From NCBI RefSeq assembly GCF_036323735.1, contig NC_086029.1:8045816-8109815 (forward strand): 64,000 nt of DNA, read 5' to 3'. This DNA is from Rattus norvegicus. Lineage: Eukaryota; Chordata; Mammalia; Rodentia; Muridae. The position numbers and the translations under genes are program-made. Shown here in pieces: positions 23,901 through 37,420 of the stretch; the stretch's first letter is position 1; the number at the start of each line of letters is the position of its first letter. The notes beneath the pieces are model-generated. The model did not search any database, was not told where the DNA came from, and saw only the letters and a program-made list of their open reading frames with translations.

Positions 23901-26900
23901 CAATAGGCCGAAGTAGTAATAAGTGGACTGTTCAGTATATCGAAAAATTTTCAGGGATGGAATCAAAATTTCTAAGAGATTTCAGTGAGGTCACAATGGG
24001 ACATGCTTGTATGAGTTTGCTTTTCGATACAGAGCAACATTATAGGAAAGGAATCTAGGTATCATGGTGAATTCAGTAGGTTACCAATAGGATTCACATG
24101 TAATGAGCTTGTTATTCAAGATAGAGCAACGTTTTAACGAACTGAAACCCTGTTTTTTTGTGAATTCAGTAAGTTCCCAGTAGCCTGCTCTTGTAATATG
24201 TGTACTTCTAAAGATTTATCAAAATTTGGTGAGCAGAATCTGAGTAACATGGTGAATTCGGGTAGTTCCCAGAGGTCGCAGTTGTAATAAGTGGACTGTT
24301 CGGGATATAGAAAATTTTTCACGAATGGAATCAAAATTTCTAAGCGAATTCAGTGAGTTCCCAATGGGACATGCTTGTATGAGTTTGCTTTTCGATACAG
24401 AGCAACATTTTAAGGAACGAAATCAAAGTATCATGGTGAATTCAGTAGGGTCCCCATACGATTCGCATGTAATAAGCTTGTTATTCAAGATAGAGCAACG
24501 TTTTAACGAACTGAAACACTGTTTCTTTGTGAACTCAGTTAGTTCCCAGTAGCCTGCTCTTGTATTATGTGTACTTTTAAACATTTATCAAAATTTGGTG
24601 AGCCGAATTTGAGTAACATGGTGAATTCGGTTAGTTCCCAATGGGCCACAGTAGTAATAAGTGGACTCTTCGGGATATAGAAAAATTTTCACGATTGGAA
24701 TCAAAATTTCTAGGCGAATTCAGTGAGTTCCCAAAGGGACATGCTTGTATGAGTTTGCTTTTCAATATAGAGCAACATTTTAAGGAACGGAATCTAAGTA
24801 TCATGGTGAATTCAATAGGTTCCCAATAGGATTCGCCTGTAATAAGCTTCTTATTCAAGATAGAGCAACGCTTCACAAACTGAAGCACTGTTTCTTTGTG
24901 AATTCAGTAAGTCCCCAGTAGCCTGCTATTGTAATATCTGTACTTTTAAAGATTTATCAAAATTTGGTGAGCCAAATCTGAGTAACTTGGTGAATTCGAT
25001 TAGTTCCCAATAGGCCGCAGTAGTAATAAGTGGACTGTTCAGGATATACAAAAATTTTCACGAATGGTATCAAAATTTCTAGGAGATTTCAGTGAGGTCA
25101 CAATGGGACATGCTTGTATGAGTTTGCTTTTCGATACAGAGCAACATTTTAAGGAACGGAATCTGAGTATCATGGTGATCAATAGGTTCCCAATAGGATT
25201 CGCATGTAATAAGCTTCTTATTCAAGATAGAGCAACGTTTTAATGAACTGAAGCACTATTTCTTTGTGAATTCAGTAAGTTCCCAGTAGCCTGCTCTTGT
25301 AATATGTGTACTTTTAAAGATTTATCAAAATTTCCTTACCCGAATCGGAGTAACATGGTGAAATCGGATATTCCCAATAGGCTGCAGTAGTAATAAGTGG
25401 ACTTGTTCGGAATATAGAAAAATTTTCACGAATGGTATCAAAATTTCTAGGAGATTTCAGTGAGGTCACAATGGGACATGCTTGTTTGAGTTTGCTTTTC
25501 TATACAGAGCAACATTTTAAGGAACGGAATCTAGGTATCATGGTGAATTCAGTAGGTTCCCAATAGGATTCGCATGTAATAAGCTTGTTATTCAAGATAG
25601 AGCAACGTTTTAACGAACTGAAACACTGTTTCTTTGTGAATTCAGTTAGTTCCCAGTAGCCTGCTCTTGTAATATGTGTACTTTTAAAGATTTATCAAAA
25701 TTTGGTGAGCCGAATCTGAGTAACATGGTGAATTCGGGTAGTTCCCAGAGGTCGCAGTTGTAATATGTGGACTTTTCGGGATATAGAAAATTTTTCACGA
25801 ATGGAATCAAAATTTCTAGGCGAATTCAGTGAGTTCCGAATGGGAAATGCTTTATGAGTTTGCTTTTAGATACAGAGCAACATTTTAAGGAACGGTATCT
25901 AAGTATCGTGGTGAATTCAGTATGTTCCCATTATGATTCGCATGTAATAAGCTTGTTATTCAAGATAGAGCAAAGTTTTTACGAACTGAAACACTTTTTC
26001 TTTGTGAATTCCGTTAGTTCCCAGTAGCCTGCTCTTGTAATATGTGTACTTTTAAATATTTATCAAAATTAGGGGAGCCGAATCTGAGTAACATGGTGAA
26101 TTCCATTAGTTCCCAAAGGGCCACAGTAGTAATAAGTGGACTCTTCGGGATATAGAAAAATTTCACGAATGGAATCAAAATTTCTAGGCGAATTCAGTGA
26201 GTTCCCAATGGGACATGCTTGTATGAATTTGTTTTTCGATACAGAGCAACATTTTATGGAACGGAATCTAAGTATCATGGTGAATTCAATAGGTTCCCAA
26301 TAGGATTCGCATGTAATAAGCTTCTTATTCAAGATAGAACAAAGTTTTAACGAACTGAAGCACAGTTTCTTTGTGAATTCAGTTAATTCCCGGTAGCCTG
26401 CTCTTGTAATATGTGTACTTTTAATGATTTATCAAAATTTGGTGAGCCGAATCTGAGTAACATGGTGAATTGGGTTAGTTCCCAATAGGCCGCAGTAGTA
26501 ATAAGTGGACTGTTCAGGATATAGAAAAATTTTCAGGAATGGAATCAAAATTTCTAGGAGATTTCAGTGAGGTCACAATGGGACATGCTTGTATGAGTTT
26601 CCTTTTCAATATAGGGCAACATTTTTAGGCACGGAATCTAAGTATCATTTGAATTCAGTAGTTTCCCAATAGGATTCGCATGTAATAAGCTTGTTATGCA
26701 AGATAGAGCAAGTTTTAACGAACTGAAAACTGTTTCTTTGTGAATTCAGTTAGTTCCCAGTAGCCTGCTCTTGTAATACGTGTACTTTTAAACATTTATC
26801 AAAATTTGGTGAGCCGAATCTCAGTAAAATTGTGAATTCGGTTAGTTCCCAATGGGCCACAGTAGTAATAAATGTACTCTTCGGGATATAGAAAAATTTT

Positions 26901-28678
26901 CACGAATGGAATCAAAATTTCTAGGCGAATTCAGTGATTTCCCAATGGGACATGCTTGTATGAGTTTCCTTTTCAATACAGGGCAACATTTTTAGGCACG
27001 GAATCTAAGTATCATGGTGAATTCAGTAGTTTCCCAATAGGATTCGCATGTAATAAGCTTGTTATTCAAGATGGAGGAAGTTTTAGTGAACTGAAACACT
27101 GTTTCTTTGTGAATTCAGTTAGTTCACAATAGCCTGCTCTTGTAATATGTGTACTTTTAATGATTTATCAAAATTTGGTGAGCCGAATCTGAGTAACATC
27201 GTGAATTCGGTTAGTTACCAATAGGCCGCAGTAGTAATGAGAGGACTGTTCGGGATATAAAAAATTTTCACGAATGGAATCAAAATTTCTAGGCGAATTC
27301 AGTGAGTTCCCAAAGGGACTTGCTTGTATGAGTTTGCTTTTCAATATAGAGCAACATTTTAAGGAACGGAATCTAAGTATAATGGTGAATTCAGTAGGTT
27401 CCCAATAGGATTCGCATGTAATAAGCTTGTTATGCAAGATAGAGCAACGTTTTAACGAACTGAAACACTGTTTCTTTGTGAATTCAGTTAGTTCCCAGTT
27501 CCTGCCATTGGAATATGTGTACTTTTAAAGATTTATCAAAATTTTGTGAACCGAATCTTAGTAACATAGTGAATTCGGTTAGTTAACAATGGGCCACTGT
27601 AGTAATAAGTGGACTGTTTGGGTTATAAAAAATTTTCACGAATGGAATCAAAATTTCTAGGCAACTTCAGTGAGTTCCCAATGGGACATGCTTGTATGAG
27701 TTTGCTTTTCAATATAAAGCAACATTTTAAGGAACGTAATCTAAGTATCATGGTGAATTCAGTAGGTTCCCAATAGGATTCGCATGTAATAAGCTTCTTA
27801 TTCAAGATAGAGCAACGTTTTAACGAATTGAAACACTGTTTCTTTGTGAATTCAGTTAGTTCCCAGTAGCCTGCTCTTGTAATATGTGTACTTTTAAAGA
27901 TGTATCAAAATTTGGTGAGCCTAATCTGAGTAACATGGTGAATTCGGTTAGTTCCCAATAGGCCGCAGTAGTAATAAGTGCACTGTTTATAATATAGAAA
28001 AATTTTCATTAATGGAATAAAAATTTCTAGGAGATTTCAGTGATGTCCCAATGGGACATGCTTGTATGAGTTTGCTTTTCGATACAGATCAAAATTTTAA
28101 GGAACGGAATCTAAGTATCATAGTGTATTCAGTAGGTTACCAACAGGATTCACATGTAATAAGCTTGTTATTCAAGATAGAGCAACGTTTTAACGTCACT
28201 GAAACAATGTTTCTTTGTGAATTCAGTTAGTTCCCCGTAGCCTGCTCTTGTAATATGTGTACTTTTAAAGATTTATCAAAATTTGGTGAGCCGTATCTGA
28301 GTAACATTGTGAATTCGGGTAGTTCCCAGAGGTCGCAGTAGTAATGAGCGGACTGTTCGGGATATAGAAAAGTTTTCAGGAATGGAATCAAAATTTCTAG
28401 GCGAATTCAGTGAGTTCCCAATGGGACATGCTTGTATGAGTTTGCTTTTCAATATCAATCAACATTTTAAGGAACGGAATCTAAGTATCCTGGTGAACAC
28501 AGTAGGTTTCCAATAGGATTCGCATGTAATAAGCTTGTTATTCAAGATAGAGCAACGTTTTAACGAACTGAAACACTATTTCATTGTGAATTCATTAGTT
28601 CCCCGTAGCCTGCTCTAGTAATATGTGTACTTTTAAAGATTTATCAAATTTTGGTGAGCCGAATCTGAATAACATTGT
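20931..28678. repeat. Heterogeneous satellite domain without long HOR
   Basis: About 21 monomers with more private substitutions and indels than the flanking domains. Only local relations are visible. A d subunit opening GAAATCGGATATTCCC occurs at 23517 and 25360, 1,843 bp apart. Two adjacent monomers near 26600 and 26970 share GGGCAACATTTTTAGGCACG. Two adjacent monomers from 28311 share CAATATCAATCAAC and GAACACAGTAGG, the second leading into the nine-monomer HOR. No other content is seen. Confidence 0.85.
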
Positions 28679-31600
28679 GAATTCGGGCAGTTCCCAGAGG
28701 TCGCAGTAGTAATAAGTGGACTGTTCGGGATATAGAAAAGTTTTCAGGAATGGAATCAAAATTTCTAGGCGAATTCAGTGAGTTCCCAATGGGACATGCT
28801 TGTATGAGTTTGCTTTTCAATATCAATCAACATTTTAAGGAACGGAATCTAAGTATCATGGTGAACACAGTAGGTTTCCAATAATATTCGCATGTAATAA
28901 GCTTGTTATTCAAGATAGAGCAACGTTTTAACGAACTGAAACACTGTTTCATTGTGAATTCATTAGTTCCCCGTAGCCTGCTCTAGTAATATGTGTACTT
29001 TTAAAGACTTATCAAAATTTGGTGAGCCGAATCTGAGTAACATGATGATTTCGGTTAGTTTCCAATAGGCCGCAGTAGTAATAAGTGGACTGTTCGGGAT
29101 ATAAAAAATTTTAACGAAGGGAATCACAATTTCTTGGCGAATAAAGTGAGTTCCCAAAGGGACATGCTTGTATGAGTTTGCTTTTCGATACAGAGCAACA
29201 TTTTAAGGAAAGGAATCTAAGAATCATGGTGAATTCAGTAGGTTCCCATTAGGATTCGCATGTTATAAGCTTGTTATTCAAGATAGAGCAACGTTTTAAC
29301 GAACTGAAACATTGTTTCTCTGTGAACTCAGTTAGTTCCCTTTAGCCTGCTCTTGTAATATGTGTACTTTTAAACATTTATCAAAATTTGTGAGCCGAAT
29401 CTGAGTAACATGGTGAATTCGGTTAGTTCCCAATGGGCCACAGTAGTAATAAGTGGACTCCTCGGGATGTAGAAAAATTTTCAAGTATGGAATCAAAAAT
29501 TCTAGGCGAATTCAGGGAGTTCCCAATGGGACATGCGTGTATGAGTTTGTTTTTCAATATAGAGCGACATTATAAGGAACGGAATATAAGTATCATGGTG
29601 AATTCAGTAGGTTCCCAATAGGATTCGCATGTAATAAGCTTGTTATGCAAGATAGAGCAACGTTTTAACGAACTGAAACACTGTTTCTTTGTGAATTCAG
29701 TAGTTCCCAGTAGCCTGCTCTTGTAATATGTGTACTTTTAAAGATTTATCAAAATTTGGTGAGCCGAATCTGAGTGACATGATGAATTCGGTTCTTTCCC
29801 AATAGGCCGCTTAGTAATAAGTGGACTGTTCAGGATATAGAAAAATTTTCACGAATGGTATCAAAATTTCTAGGAGATTTCAGTGAGGTCCCAATGGGAC
29901 ATGCTTGTTTGAGTTTGCTTTTTGATACAGAGCAACATTTTAAGGAACGGAATCTAAGTATCATGGTGAATTCAGTAGGTTACCAATAGGATTCACATGT
30001 AATAAGCTTGTTATTCAAGATAGAGCAACGTTTTAACGAACTGAAACACTGTTTCTTTGTGAATTCAGTTAGTTCCCAGTAGCCTGCTCTTGTAATATGT
30101 GTACTTTTAAACATTTATAAAAATTGGTTGAGCCGAATCTGAGTAATATGGTGAATTTGGGTAGGTCCCAGAGGTTGCAGTAGTAATAAGTGGACTGTTC
30201 GGGATATAGATAAATTTTCACGAATGGAATCAAAATTTCTATGATATTTCAGTGAGTTCCCAATGGGACATCCTTGTATGAGTTTGCTTTTCGATACAGA
30301 GCAACATTTTAAGGAACGGAATCTAAGTATCATGGTGAATTCACTAGGTTCCCAATAGGATTCGCATGCAATAAGCTTGTTATTCAAGATAGAGCAACGT
30401 TTTAACGAACTGAAACACTGTTTATTTGTTAATTCAGTTAGTTCCCAGTAGCCTGCTCTTGTAATATGTGTACTTTTAAAGATTTATCGAAATTTGGTGA
30501 GCCGAATCTGAGTAACATGGTGAATCCGGTTAGTTCCCAATGGGCCACAGTAGTAATAAGTGGACTCTTCGGGATATAGAAAAAAATTTCAAGTATAAAA
30601 TCAAAATTTCTAGGCGAATTCAGGGAGTTCCCAATGGGACATGCGTGTATGAGTTTGTTATTCAATATAGAGCAACATTTTAAGGAACGTAATATAAGTA
30701 TCATGGTGAATTCAGTAGGTTCCCAATAGGATTCACATCTAATAAGCTTGTTATGCAAGATAGAGCAACGTTTTAATGAACTGAAACACTGTTTCTTTGT
30801 GAATTCAGTAGTTCTCAGTAGCCTGCTCTTGTAATATGTGTACTTATAAAGATTTATCAAAATTTGGTGAGCCGAATCTGAGTGACATGATGAATTCGGT
30901 TCGTTCCCAATAGGCCGCTTAGTAATAAGTGGACTGTTCAGGATATAGAAAAATTTTCACGAATGGAGTCAAAATTTCTAGGAGAATTCAGTGAGGTCCC
31001 AATGGGACATGCTTCTATGAGTTTGCTTTTCGATACAGAGCAACATTTTAAGGAACGGAATCTAAGTATCATGGTGAATTCAGTAGGTTACCAATAGGAT
31101 TCACATGTAATAAGCTTGTTATTCAAGATAGAGCAACGTTTTAACGAACTGAAACACTGTTTCTTTATGAATTCAGTTAGTTCCCAGTAGCCTGCTCTTG
31201 TAATACGTGTGCTTTTAAAGATTTATCAAAATTTGGTGAGCCGAATCTGAGTAACATGGTGAATTCGGGTAGTTTCCAGAGGTCGCAGTAGTAATAAGTG
31301 GACTGTTCGGGATATAGAAAATTTTTCACGAATGCAATCAAAATTCTAGTTGAATTCAGTGAGTTCCCAATGGGACATGCTTGTATGAGTTTGCTTTTCA
31401 ATATAGAGCAACATTTTAAGGAACGGAATCTAAGTATCATGGTGAATTCAGTAGGTTCACAATAGGATTCGCATGTAATAAGCTTGTTATTCAAGATAGA
31501 GCAACGTTTTAACGAACTGAAACACTGTTTCTTTGTGAATTCAGTTAGTTTCCAGTACCTGCCATTGTAATATGTGTACTTTTAAAGATTTATCAAAATT

Positions 31601-31993
31601 TGGTGAGCCGAATCTTAGTAACATAGTGAATTCGGTTAGTTAACAATGGGCCATGTAGTAATAAGTGGACTGTTCTGGTTATAAAAAATTTTCACGAATG
31701 AAATCAAAATTTCTAGGCAACTTCAGTGAGTTCCCAATGGGACATGCTTGTATGAGTTTGCTTTCAATATAGAGCAAAATTTTAAGGAACTGAATCTAAG
31801 TATCATGGTGAATTCAGTAGTTTCCCAATAGGATTCGCATGTAATAAGCTTATATTAAAGGTAGAGCAATGTTTCAACGAACTGAAACACTGTTTCTTTG
31901 TGAATTCAGTTAGTTCCCAGTAGCAAGCTCTTGTGATATGTGTACTTTTAAAGATTTATCAAAATTTGGTGAGCCGAATCTGAATAACATTGT
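28679..31993. repeat. Nine-monomer HOR, copy 1 (3,315 bp)
   Basis: Nine monomers whose private variants recur in the same order 3,315 bp downstream. Markers include GAACACAGTAGGTTTCC, a d with GGCCGCTTAGTAATAAG (twice), GAAAAAAATTTCAAGTA, and a c subunit reading TTTCCAGTACCTGCC. Corresponding points keep an offset of exactly 3,315 through at least 1.8 kb, so there is almost no net indel difference. Confidence 0.92.
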
Positions 31994-34900
31994 GAATTCG
32001 GGCAGTTCCCAGAGGTCGCAGTAGTAATAAGTGTACTGTTCGGGATATAGAAAAGTTTTCAGGAATGGAATCAAAATTTCTAGGCGAATTCAGTGAGTTC
32101 CCAATGGGACATGCTTGTATGAGTTTGCTTTTCAATATCAATCAACATTTTAAGGAACGGAATCTAAGTATCATGGTGAACACAGTAGGTTTCCAATAAT
32201 ATTCGCATGTAATAAGCTTGTTATTCAAGATAGAGCAACGTTTTAACGAACTGAAACACTGTTTCATTGTGAATTCATTAGTTCCCCGTAGCCTGCTCTA
32301 GTAATATGTGTACTTTTAAAGACTTATCAAAATTTGGTGAGCCGAATCTGAGTAACATGATGATTTCGGTTAGTTTCCAATAGGCCGCAGTAGTAATAAG
32401 TGGACTGTTCGGGATATAAAAAATTTTAACGAAGGGAATCAAAATTTCTAGGCGAATAAAGTGAGTTCCCAAAGGGACATGCTTGTATGAGTTTGCTTTT
32501 CGATACAGAGCAACATTTTAAGGAAAGGAATCTAAGAATCATGGTGAATTCAGTAGGTTCCCATTAGGATTCGCATGTTATAAGCTTGTTATTCAAGATA
32601 GAGCAACGTTTTAACGAACTGAAACACTGTTTCTCTGTGAACTCAGTTAGTTCCCTTTAGCCTGCTCTTGTAATATGTGTACTTTTAAACATTTATCAAA
32701 ATTTGTGAGCCGAATCTGAGTAACATGGTGAATTCGGTTAGTTCCCAATGGGCCACAGTAGTAATAAGTGGACTCCTCGGGATGTAGAAAAATTTTCAAG
32801 TATGGAATCAAAAATTCTAGGCGAATTCAGGGAGTTCCCAATGGGACATGCGTGTATGAGTTTGTTTTTCAATATAGAGCGACATTATAAGGAACGGAAT
32901 ATAAGTATCATGGTGAATTCAGTAGGTTCCCAATAGGATTCGCATGTAATAAGCTTGTTATGCAAGATAGAGCAACGTTTTAACGAACTGAAACACTGTT
33001 TCTTTGTGAATTCAGTAGTTCCCAGTAGCCTGCTCTTGTAATATGTGTACTTTTAAAGATTTATCAAAATTTGGTGAGCCGAATCTGAGTGACATGATGA
33101 ATTCGGTTCTTTCCCAATAGGCCGCTTAGTAATAAGTGGACTGTTCAGGATATAGAAAAATTTTCACGAATGGTATCAAAATTTCTAGGAGATTTCAGTG
33201 AGGTCCCAATGGGACATGCTTGTTTGAGTTTGCTTTTTGATACAGAGCAACATTTTAAGGAACGGAATCTAAGTATCATGGTGAATTCAGTAGGTTACCA
33301 ATAGGATTCACATGTAATAAGCTTGTTATTCAAGATAGAGCAACGTTTTAACGAACTGAAACACTGTTTCTTTGTGAATTCAGTTAGTTCCCAGTAGCCT
33401 GCTCTTGTAATATGTGTACTTTTAAACATTTATAAAAATTGGTTGAGCCGAATCTGAGTAATATGGTGAATTTGGGTAGGTCCCAGAGGTTGCAGTAGTA
33501 ATAAGTGGACTGTTCGGGATATAGATAAATTTTCACGAATGGAATCAAAATTTCTATGATATTTCAGTGAGTTCCCAATGGGACATCCTTGTATGAGTTT
33601 GCTTTTCGATACAGAGCAACATTTTAAGGAACGGAATCTAAGTATCATGGTGAATTCACTAGGTTCCCAATAGGATTCGCATGCAATAAGCTTGTTATTC
33701 AAGATAGAGCAACGTTTTAACGAACTGAAACACTGTTTATTTGTTAATTCAGTTAGTTCCCAGTAGCCTGCTCTTGTAATATGTGTACTTTTAAAGATTT
33801 ATCGAAATTTGGTGAGCCGAATCTGAGTAACATGGTGAATCCGGTTAGTTCCCAATGGGCCACAGTAGTAATAAGTGGACTCTTCGGGATATAGAAAAAA
33901 ATTTCAAGTATAAAATCAAAATTTCTAGGCGAATTCAGGGAGTTCCCAATGGGACATGCGTGTATGAGTTTGTTATTCAATATAGAGCAACATTTTAAGG
34001 AACGTAATATAAGTATCATGGTGAATTCAGTGGTTCCCAATAGGATTCACATCTAATAAGCTTGTTATGCAAGATAGAGCAACGTTTTAATGAACTGAAA
34101 CACTGTTTCTTTGTGAATTCAGTAGTTCTCAGTAGCCTGCTCTTGTAATATGTGTACTTATAAAGATTTATCAAAATTTGGTGAGCCGAATCTGAGTGAC
34201 ATGATGAATTCGGTTCGTTCCCAATAGGCCGCTTAGTAATAAGTGGACTGTTCAGGATATAGAAAAATTTTCACGAATGGAGTCAAAATTTCTAGGAGAA
34301 TTCAGTGAGGTCCCAATGGGACATGCTTCTATGAGTTTGCTTTTCGATACAGAGCAACATTTTAAGGAACGGAATCTAAGTATCATGGTGAATTCAGTAG
34401 GTTACCAATAGGATTCACATGTAATAAGCTTGTTATTCAAGATAGAGCAACGTTTTAACGAACTGAAACACTGTTTCTTTATGAATTCAGTTAGTTCCCA
34501 GTAGCCTGCTCTTGTAATACGTGTGCTTTTAAAGATTTATCAAAATTTGGTGAGCCGAATCTGAGTAACATGGTGAATTCGGGTAGTTTCCAGAGGTCGC
34601 AGTAGTAATAAGTGGACTGTTCGGGATATAGAAAATTTTTCACGAATGCAATCAAAATTCTAGTTGAATTCAGTGAGTTCCCAATGGGACATGCTTGTAT
34701 GAGTTTGCTTTTCAATATAGAGCAACATTTTAAGGAACGGAATCTAAGTATCATGGTGAATTCAGTAGGTTCACAATAGGATTCGCATGTAATAAGCTTG
34801 TTATTCAAGATAGAGCAACGTTTTAACGAACTGAAACACTGTTTCTTTGTGAATTCAGTTAGTTTCCAGTACCTGCCATTGTAATATGTGTACTTTTAAA

Positions 34901-35307
34901 GATTTATCAAAATTTGGTGAGCCGAATCTTAGTAACATAGTGAATTCGGTTAGTTAACAATGGGCCATGTAGTAATAAGTGGACTGTTCTGGTTATAAAA
35001 AATTTTCACGAATGAAATCAAAATTTCTAGGCAACTTCAGTGAGTTCCCAATGGGACATGCTTGTATGAGTTTGCTTTCAATATAGAGCAAAATTTTAAG
35101 GAACTGAATCTAAGTATCATGGTGAATTCAGTAGTTTCCCAATAGGATTCGCATGTAATAAGCTTATATTAAAGGTAGAGCAATGTTTCAACGAACTGAA
35201 ACACTGTTTCTTTGTGAATTCAGTTAGTTCCCAGTAGCAAGCTCTTGTGATATGTGTACTTTTAAAGATTTATCAAAATTTGGTGAGCCGAATCAGAGTA
35301 ACATGGT
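31994..35307. repeat. Nine-monomer HOR, copy 2 (3,314 bp)
   Basis: Directly tandem to copy 1. One base is missing in a b box (GAATTCAGTGGTTCCC at about 34023, against GAATTCAGTAGGTTCCC at about 30703), which accounts for the change of offset from 3,315 to 3,314. The same deletion is found at about 39455 in the next amplified block, so that block was copied from this HOR copy rather than from copy 1. Confidence 0.92.
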
Positions 35308-37420
35308 GAATTCGGTTAGTCCCCAATGGGCCACAGTAGTAATAAGTGTACTGTTCGGGATATAGAAAAATTTTCACGAATTGAATCAAAATTTCTAGGC
35401 GAATTCAGTGAGTTCCCAAAGGGACATCCTTGTATGTAATAGACTTGTTATTCGAGATAGAGCAACGTTTCAACGAACAGAAACACTGTTTCTTTGTGAA
35501 TTCAGTTAGTTCCCAGTAGCCTGCTCGTGTAATATGTAACTTTTAAAGATTTATCAAAATTTGAAGAGCCAAATCTTAGTAACATTGTTAATTCGGTTAG
35601 TTCCCAATGGGACGATGTAGTAATAAGTGGACTGTTCTGGATATAGAAAAATTTTCACGAATGGTATCAAAATTTCATGAGATTTCAGTGATTTCCCAAT
35701 GGGACATGCTTGTATGAGGTTGTTTTTAAATATAGAGCAACATTTTAAGGAACGGAATCTAAGTATCATTGTGAATTCAGTAGGTTCCCAATAGGATTCG
35801 CATGTAATAAGCTTGTTATTCAAGATAGAGGAAAGTTTTAACGAACTGAAACATTGTTTCTTTGTGAATTCAGTTAGTTCCCAGTAGCAGGCTCTTGTAA
35901 TATGTGTACTTTTAAACATTTAGCAAAATTTGGTGAGCCGAATATGAGGAACATGGTGAATTCGGATAGTTCCCAATAGGCCGCAGTAGTAATAAGTGGA
36001 CTGTTCGGGATATAGAAAAATTTTCACGAATGCAATCAAAATTTCTAGGCGAATTCAGTGAGTTCCCAATGGGACATGCTTGTATGAGTTTGCTTTTCAA
36101 TATAGAGCATCATTTTAAGGAACGGAATAAAAGTATCATGGTGAATTGATTAGGTTCAAATAGGATTCGCATGTAATAAACTTCTTATTCTAGATAGAGC
36201 AACGTTTTAACGAACTGAAACACTGTTTCTTTGTGAATTCAGTTAGTTCCCAATAGCAGAGTCTTATAATATGTGTACTTTTAAAGATTTCAAATTTGGT
36301 GAGCCGAATCTTAGTAACATGTTGAATTTGTTTTGTTTCATAGGTCCGCAGTAGTATTAAGTGGACTGTTCGGGATATAGAAAAATTTTCACGAATGGAA
36401 TCAAAATTTCTCGGAGATTTCAGTGAGGTCCCAATGGGACATGCTTGTATGAGTTTTCTTTTCAATATAGAGCATCATTTTAAGGAACGGAATCTAAGTA
36501 TCATGGTGAATTCTCTAGGTTCCCAATAGGATTCGCATGTAATAAGCTTGTTATTCAAGATAGAGCAAAGTTTGAACGAACTGAAACACTGTTTCTTAGT
36601 GAATTCAGTTAGGTCCCAGTAGCCTGCTCTTGTAATATGTGTACTTTTAAAGAATTATCAAAATTTGGTGAGCCGAATCTGAGTAACATGGTGAATTCGG
36701 TTAGTTCCCAATAGGCCGCAGTAGTAATAAGTGGACTGTTCAGGATAGAGAAAAATTTTCACGAATGGAATCTAAATTTCTAGGCGAATTCAGTGAGTTC
36801 CCAATGGGACATGCTTGTATGAGTTTGCTTTTCAATATAGAGCATCATTTTAAGGAAAGGAATCTATGTATCATGGTGAATTGATTAGGTTCCCAATAGG
36901 ATTCGCATGTAATAAGATTGTTATTCTAGATAGAGCAACGTTTTAACGAACTGAAACACTGTTTCTTTGTGAATTCAGTTAGTTCCCAGTAGCAGGCTCT
37001 TATAATATGTGTACTTTTAAAGATTTCAAAATTTGTTTAGCCGAATCTTAGTAACATGTTGAATTTGGTTTGTTCCACAGGTTTGCAGTAGTATTAAGTA
37101 GACTGTTCGGGATATAGAAATTTTCACGAATGGAATCAAAATTTCTAGGAGATTTCAGTGAGGTCCCAATGGGACATGCTTGTATGAGTTTGCTTTTCGA
37201 TACAGTGCAACATTTTAAGGAACGGAATCTAAGTATCATGGTGAATTCATTAGGTTCACAATACGATTCGCATGGAATAAGCTTCTTATTCAAGATAGAG
37301 CAAGTTTTAACGAACTGAAAGACCGATTCTTTTTGAATTCAGTTAGTTCCCAGTAGCAGGCTCTTGTAATATGTGTACTTTTAAAGATTTATCAAAATTT
37401 GGTGAGCCGAATCTGAGTGA
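33642..37420. repeat. Large HOR, segment A copy 1
   Basis: A segment of about 3.78 kb that reappears at 39074-42852 with a constant offset of 5,432 bp, and in large part at 42833-46073. It begins inside the second copy of the nine-monomer HOR, so two amplification events overlap. It contains the three-subunit monomer at 35401-35680. The end is set by the last base shared with copy 2, before GATATGG changes to GACATGA. Confidence 0.9.
35401..35680. repeat. Three-subunit monomer (280 bp), copy 1
   Basis: Subunits a and b are fused into one 97-bp hybrid (35401-35497), followed by a c (35498-35588) and a d (35589-35680). The hybrid starts as a (GAATTCAGTGAGTTCCC, CATCCTTGTATG) and continues as b (TAATAGACTTGTTATTC). 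About 88 bp are lost, with the joint at an ATG present in both parents. This is a deletion by exchange between neighbouring subunits. Confidence 0.92.
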
